Source of the DNA: Anaeroplasmataceae bacterium
GTDB lineage: Bacteria > Bacillota_I > Bacilli_A > Acholeplasmatales > Anaeroplasmataceae
Length of the DNA stretch: 8,266 nucleotides
NCBI GenBank assembly: GCA_020025015.1
Contig: JAHHSV010000043.1
Coordinates: 1-8,266 of the forward strand
Direction: 5' to 3'
Under the pieces are notes generated by a model. That model was not told the DNA's origin and did no database searches. It was given only the letters and a program-made list of their open reading frames with translations. This document shows positions 6,735-8,266 of this stretch, piece after piece (position 1 is the stretch's first letter; each line of letters starts with the position of its first letter). A program made the translations under genes and the position numbers.

Positions 6735-7485
6735 AGTACTTTCTATTTTTCTTATAAATTTCAATTAAACCTAAAAGCAATAAATTCTTTTCTGTTTGAA
6801 TTGGTGTTTTACAATAAGGTAATATTACTGAAGATAAGCCACCAGTTGCAATAACCTTTAAATCAGGCTTCTTTAGCTCCTGACGTATATGGTAAATCAT
6901 TCCATCTACCATTGAAGCAAAGCCATAGATTACCCCTGATTGCATACATGGGATTGTGCTATTATTTAAAACCTTCTTTGGGCCTATTAAATCAATATTA
7001 GGTAAAAGAGCCGTATTTCCAATCATTGCCTTAGTAGAAATTTCAACACCTGGTGCAATTACTACTCCCGCTAAGGTATTTGATTCTCCATATAAAAACT
7101 TAGTTGCTGTACCTAAATCGACAATTAAGCACTCCTCACAAATACTTAAGCCAGCTACCGTATCAGCTATTAAATCCGCTCCAACTGATTTTGGCTCATC
7201 AGCTCTAAGTTTTAGACCAGTTTTTAGACCTGGGCCTAAAATTAATGGATCAATAGCGAAATATTTTTGAAGCATGTATTTAATTTTAACAGTTATTTCT
7301 GGTACAACACTACTTATAATCGCATCTCTTAAGGGCTTTTTACTAACAATTCCCTTTATTACCATCGCATATTCATCGGCTGACTTTTCATCCTTCGTTA
7401 TAAGCCTAAAGGTTTGAGTTATTTCCTTACCATTGTATATACCAAATGAAATATTTGAATTACCAATATCTATTAATAAAACCAT
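6733..7485 (-). CDS. coaX: Type III pantothenate kinase CoaX
   Basis: CoaX phosphorylates pantothenate with ATP, the first step of coenzyme A synthesis; type III enzymes are cytosolic dimers of the acetate/sugar kinase fold, need a monovalent cation and are not feedback-inhibited by CoA. The 250-residue protein shows the phosphate loop DIGNSN (6-11), IISSVVP (56-62), GPGLKTGL (84-91), GAD with the probable catalytic D104, DLGTAT (123-128) and GVVIAPGVEIS. Two positions differ from the common pattern: GADL where GADR is usual, and GTATK where GTATT is usual; both may be lineage variants. The ATG has GAGGT (7496-7492) at 6-nt spacing, located in the 15-bp gap after the transporter gene, so the two genes form an operon and transport and phosphorylation of the same vitamin are probably coupled. 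Confidence 0.94.
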   Translation of the reverse strand: MVLLIDIGNSNISFGIYNGKEITQTFRLITKDEKSADEYAMVIKGIVSKKPLRDAIISSVVPEITVKIKYMLQKYFAIDPLILGPGLKTGLKLRADEPKSVGADLIADTVAGLSICEECLIVDLGTATKFLYGESNTLAGVVIAPGVEISTKAMIGNTALLPNIDLIGPKKVLNNSTIPCMQSGVIYGFASMVDGMIYHIRQELKKPDLKVIATGGLSSVILPYCKTPIQTEKNLLLLGLIEIYKKNRKY

Positions 7486-7500
7486 CTATTTACCTCAATA

Positions 7501-8103
7501 TTACTCTATATTATTCTCAAGATCTAAGCTAAAGCCTAAATCTGTTCTACTATTAATTGTTTTTACTATATAACCAAATACTGGAGATAGAATAGCATTT
7601 AAGCTAAATTCAATTAAAAAATTAAAGCCTATCATTGTGAGAAACAAAAAGTTTAGGGCATCAGTTCCCCCAGCCCATTCATTTAAGGTATTCCAAAAGA
7701 ATGTCATACTACCAAGCGCAAATAAGCCAGTATTAACAATTGGGGTTAGAATACTTGCTAAAACGATAGCCGCTGTAAAATTCTTCTTATATAGCTTCTT
7801 AAACACAATGCCAGCTACAAAGCCTGCGGCTGTTGTTTTAAGTAAACATACAAGAATTGTCGCAAAGGGATTAACAACCCAATAAGCTTGAGCATCAGTA
7901 CAAAGAATTACAAAGCCCATAACAAAGCCTAAAAAGCTACCGATTCCTGGTCCATAAAAAATCGCTCCAATGATCAAAGGTATTAATGCTAAGGTTGCAC
8001 TAAAGGGACCAAATTTGATCAACAATGATAAAAGTTGTAAAACTACAACCATTGCTGTAAGTATTGATATACCTACAATTTGCTTTACATTTATTTTTTT
8101 CAT
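7501..8103 (-). CDS. ECF transporter S component, probably pantothenate-specific (PanT-like)
   Basis: This 200-residue hydrophobic membrane protein has about six transmembrane segments (roughly residues 10-29, 36-52, 54-70, 77-100, 108-136 and 150-180), the size and topology of substrate-binding S components of energy-coupling-factor vitamin transporters. S components work with a shared EcfT and two EcfA ATPases, which are normally encoded elsewhere in the genome, as here. An N-terminal MKK and a short first helix with small residues (ISILTAM) are typical. The substrate is inferred from context: it is the first gene of an operon whose second gene is pantothenate kinase, 15 bp downstream. Another vitamin cannot be excluded. 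The ATG at 8103 is preceded by GAAAGGA (8118-8112) at 8-nt spacing. No signal peptide beyond the first helix is seen. Confidence 0.85.
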   Translation of the reverse strand: MKKINVKQIVGISILTAMVVVLQLLSLLIKFGPFSATLALIPLIIGAIFYGPGIGSFLGFVMGFVILCTDAQAYWVVNPFATILVCLLKTTAAGFVAGIVFKKLYKKNFTAAIVLASILTPIVNTGLFALGSMTFFWNTLNEWAGGTDALNFLFLTMIGFNFLIEFSLNAILSPVFGYIVKTINSRTDLGFSLDLENNIE

Positions 8104-8126
8104 TATTAAATTCCTTTCTTTTGAAG

Positions 8127-8138
8127 CTCCTTAAGGAG
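8127..8138. promoter_or_regulatory. Perfect 12-bp palindrome in the transporter leader
   Basis: CTCCTTAAGGAG is a perfect palindrome at about +12 to +23 of the predicted transcript, upstream of the ribosome binding site. An additional GGAGACTCC (8143-8135 on the minus strand) overlaps it, so two alternative small stems are possible. Its place just after the start site suits a repressor operator, but no known regulator's site is recognised. The 46-nt leader is too short for a known riboswitch class. Confidence 0.35.
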
Positions 8139-8155
8139 TCTCCGTAAGCGATAGT

Positions 8156-8184
8156 ATTATATACTTCTTTCTATTATTTTGCAA
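8156..8184 (-). promoter_or_regulatory. Sigma-A promoter of the S component/coaX operon
   Basis: On the minus strand TTGCAA (8184-8179), a 17-bp spacer and a perfect TATAAT (8161-8156). Predicted start is near 8149, giving a leader of about 46 nt. It directly follows the terminator of the upstream transcription unit. Confidence 0.83.
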
Positions 8185-8190
8185 GGACAT

Positions 8191-8213
8191 AAAAAAAGAG
8201 GCCTCAGCCTCTT
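8191..8213 (-). terminator. Rho-independent terminator of an upstream leftward gene
   Basis: On the minus strand AAGAGGC (8213-8207) pairs perfectly with GCCTCTT (8202-8196) around a 4-nt TGAG loop and continues into five further T (8195-8191). It shows that a leftward transcript comes in from beyond the right edge and ends here. Confidence 0.87.
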
Positions 8214-8217
8214 ATGA

Positions 8218-8260
8218 TTATCTTTTGATAATTTCTTATTAGTTATCTTTTGATTATTTC
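8218..8260. repeat. Imperfect 18-bp direct repeat at the end of the upstream unit
   Basis: TTATCTTTTGATAATTTC (8218-8235) recurs as TTATCTTTTGATTATTTC (8243-8260), identical at 17 of 18 positions, with a 25-bp period. It lies between the terminator and the right edge, across the probable end of the upstream gene. Whether it is a small tandem duplication or continues as a longer array beyond the window cannot be seen. Confidence 0.55.
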
Positions 8261-8266
8261 CCAATG
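8243..8266 (-). other. Possible 3' end of a leftward gene cut by the right edge
   Basis: The terminator at 8191-8213 needs an upstream gene. On the minus strand one frame from the right edge reads HWEIIKR and stops with TAA at 8245-8243, 30 bp before the terminator stem. Another frame stops at 8256-8254 after IGK. Too little is present to choose the frame or suggest a product. Confidence 0.3.

Noticed and set aside
6956..7270. Open frame of 104 codons on the plus strand inside coaX
   Set aside because: It is antisense to conserved CoaX motifs, with no promoter or binding site and no recognisable protein features.
7637..7885. Open frame of 82 codons on the plus strand inside the S component gene
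   Set aside because: It is antisense to the membrane protein gene and shows no independent coding evidence.
8104..8149. Riboswitch in the leader of the transporter operon
   Set aside because: The leader is about 46 nt, holds only a short palindrome and a ribosome binding site, and matches no riboswitch layout known to me.
1..8266. Recoding of TGA as tryptophan (Mycoplasma-type code)
   Set aside because: Tryptophans checked in HslO, the Nudix protein and HtpG are all TGG, and no gene needs TGA read-through.

Overview
This AT-rich window (roughly one-third G+C by eye) reads as ordinary chromosome of a low-GC Gram-positive bacterium (Bacillota). The evidence is strong AAGGAGG-type ribosome binding sites, sigma-A promoters often with an extended -10 (TGn), short hairpin/T-tract terminators, an HrcA-type CIRCE operator, a type III pantothenate kinase, an ECF-type vitamin transporter subunit and a Bacillus-like alpha-phosphoglucomutase. 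Tryptophan is encoded by TGG at the positions I checked, so nothing suggests the Mycoplasma code. Protein style fits an uncultured Erysipelotrichia/RF39-like gut lineage, but that placement is only a guess. No mobile elements, CRISPR arrays, tRNA or rRNA genes were seen.

Layout from left to right. Positions 1-112 hold no gene, but contain overlapping inverted repeats and a candidate leftward promoter for a gene beyond the left edge. A leftward Nudix hydrolase (ADP-ribose pyrophosphatase type) at 151-675 has its own promoter and terminator. A leftward htpG (Hsp90) occupies 765-2651. Positions 2652-2775 form a compact divergent control region: a perfect-consensus sigma-A promoter for htpG (TTGACA, 17 bp, TATAAT), a CIRCE operator (15 of 18 consensus positions) lying across that promoter, and a back-to-back extended -10 promoter for hslO. 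Rightward from it run hslO (Hsp33, redox-activated holdase) and, 11 bp later, an ATP-grasp ligase of unknown substrate, ended by a long hairpin terminator. The right half is leftward again: alpha-phosphoglucomutase (4932-6620) with its own promoter, then the two-gene unit of an ECF transporter S component (7501-8103) and coaX (6733-7485) with promoter and terminator. At the right edge are the terminator and probably the last codons of another leftward gene.

How the genes work together: HtpG and Hsp33 are both protein-quality-control chaperones, and here they share one 124-bp control region with an HrcA operator, suggesting coordinated heat-shock control. The ATP-grasp enzyme is carried along in the hslO transcript. 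The S component and CoaX form a vitamin-salvage unit: uptake of (probably) pantothenate followed by its phosphorylation, the first step to coenzyme A. The phosphoglucomutase links glucose-6-phosphate to glucose-1-phosphate for envelope sugars or glycogen-type metabolism.

Most of the window is housekeeping. The best candidates for something new are the CIRCE-controlled divergent htpG/hslO arrangement and the uncharacterised ATP-grasp protein tied to it.
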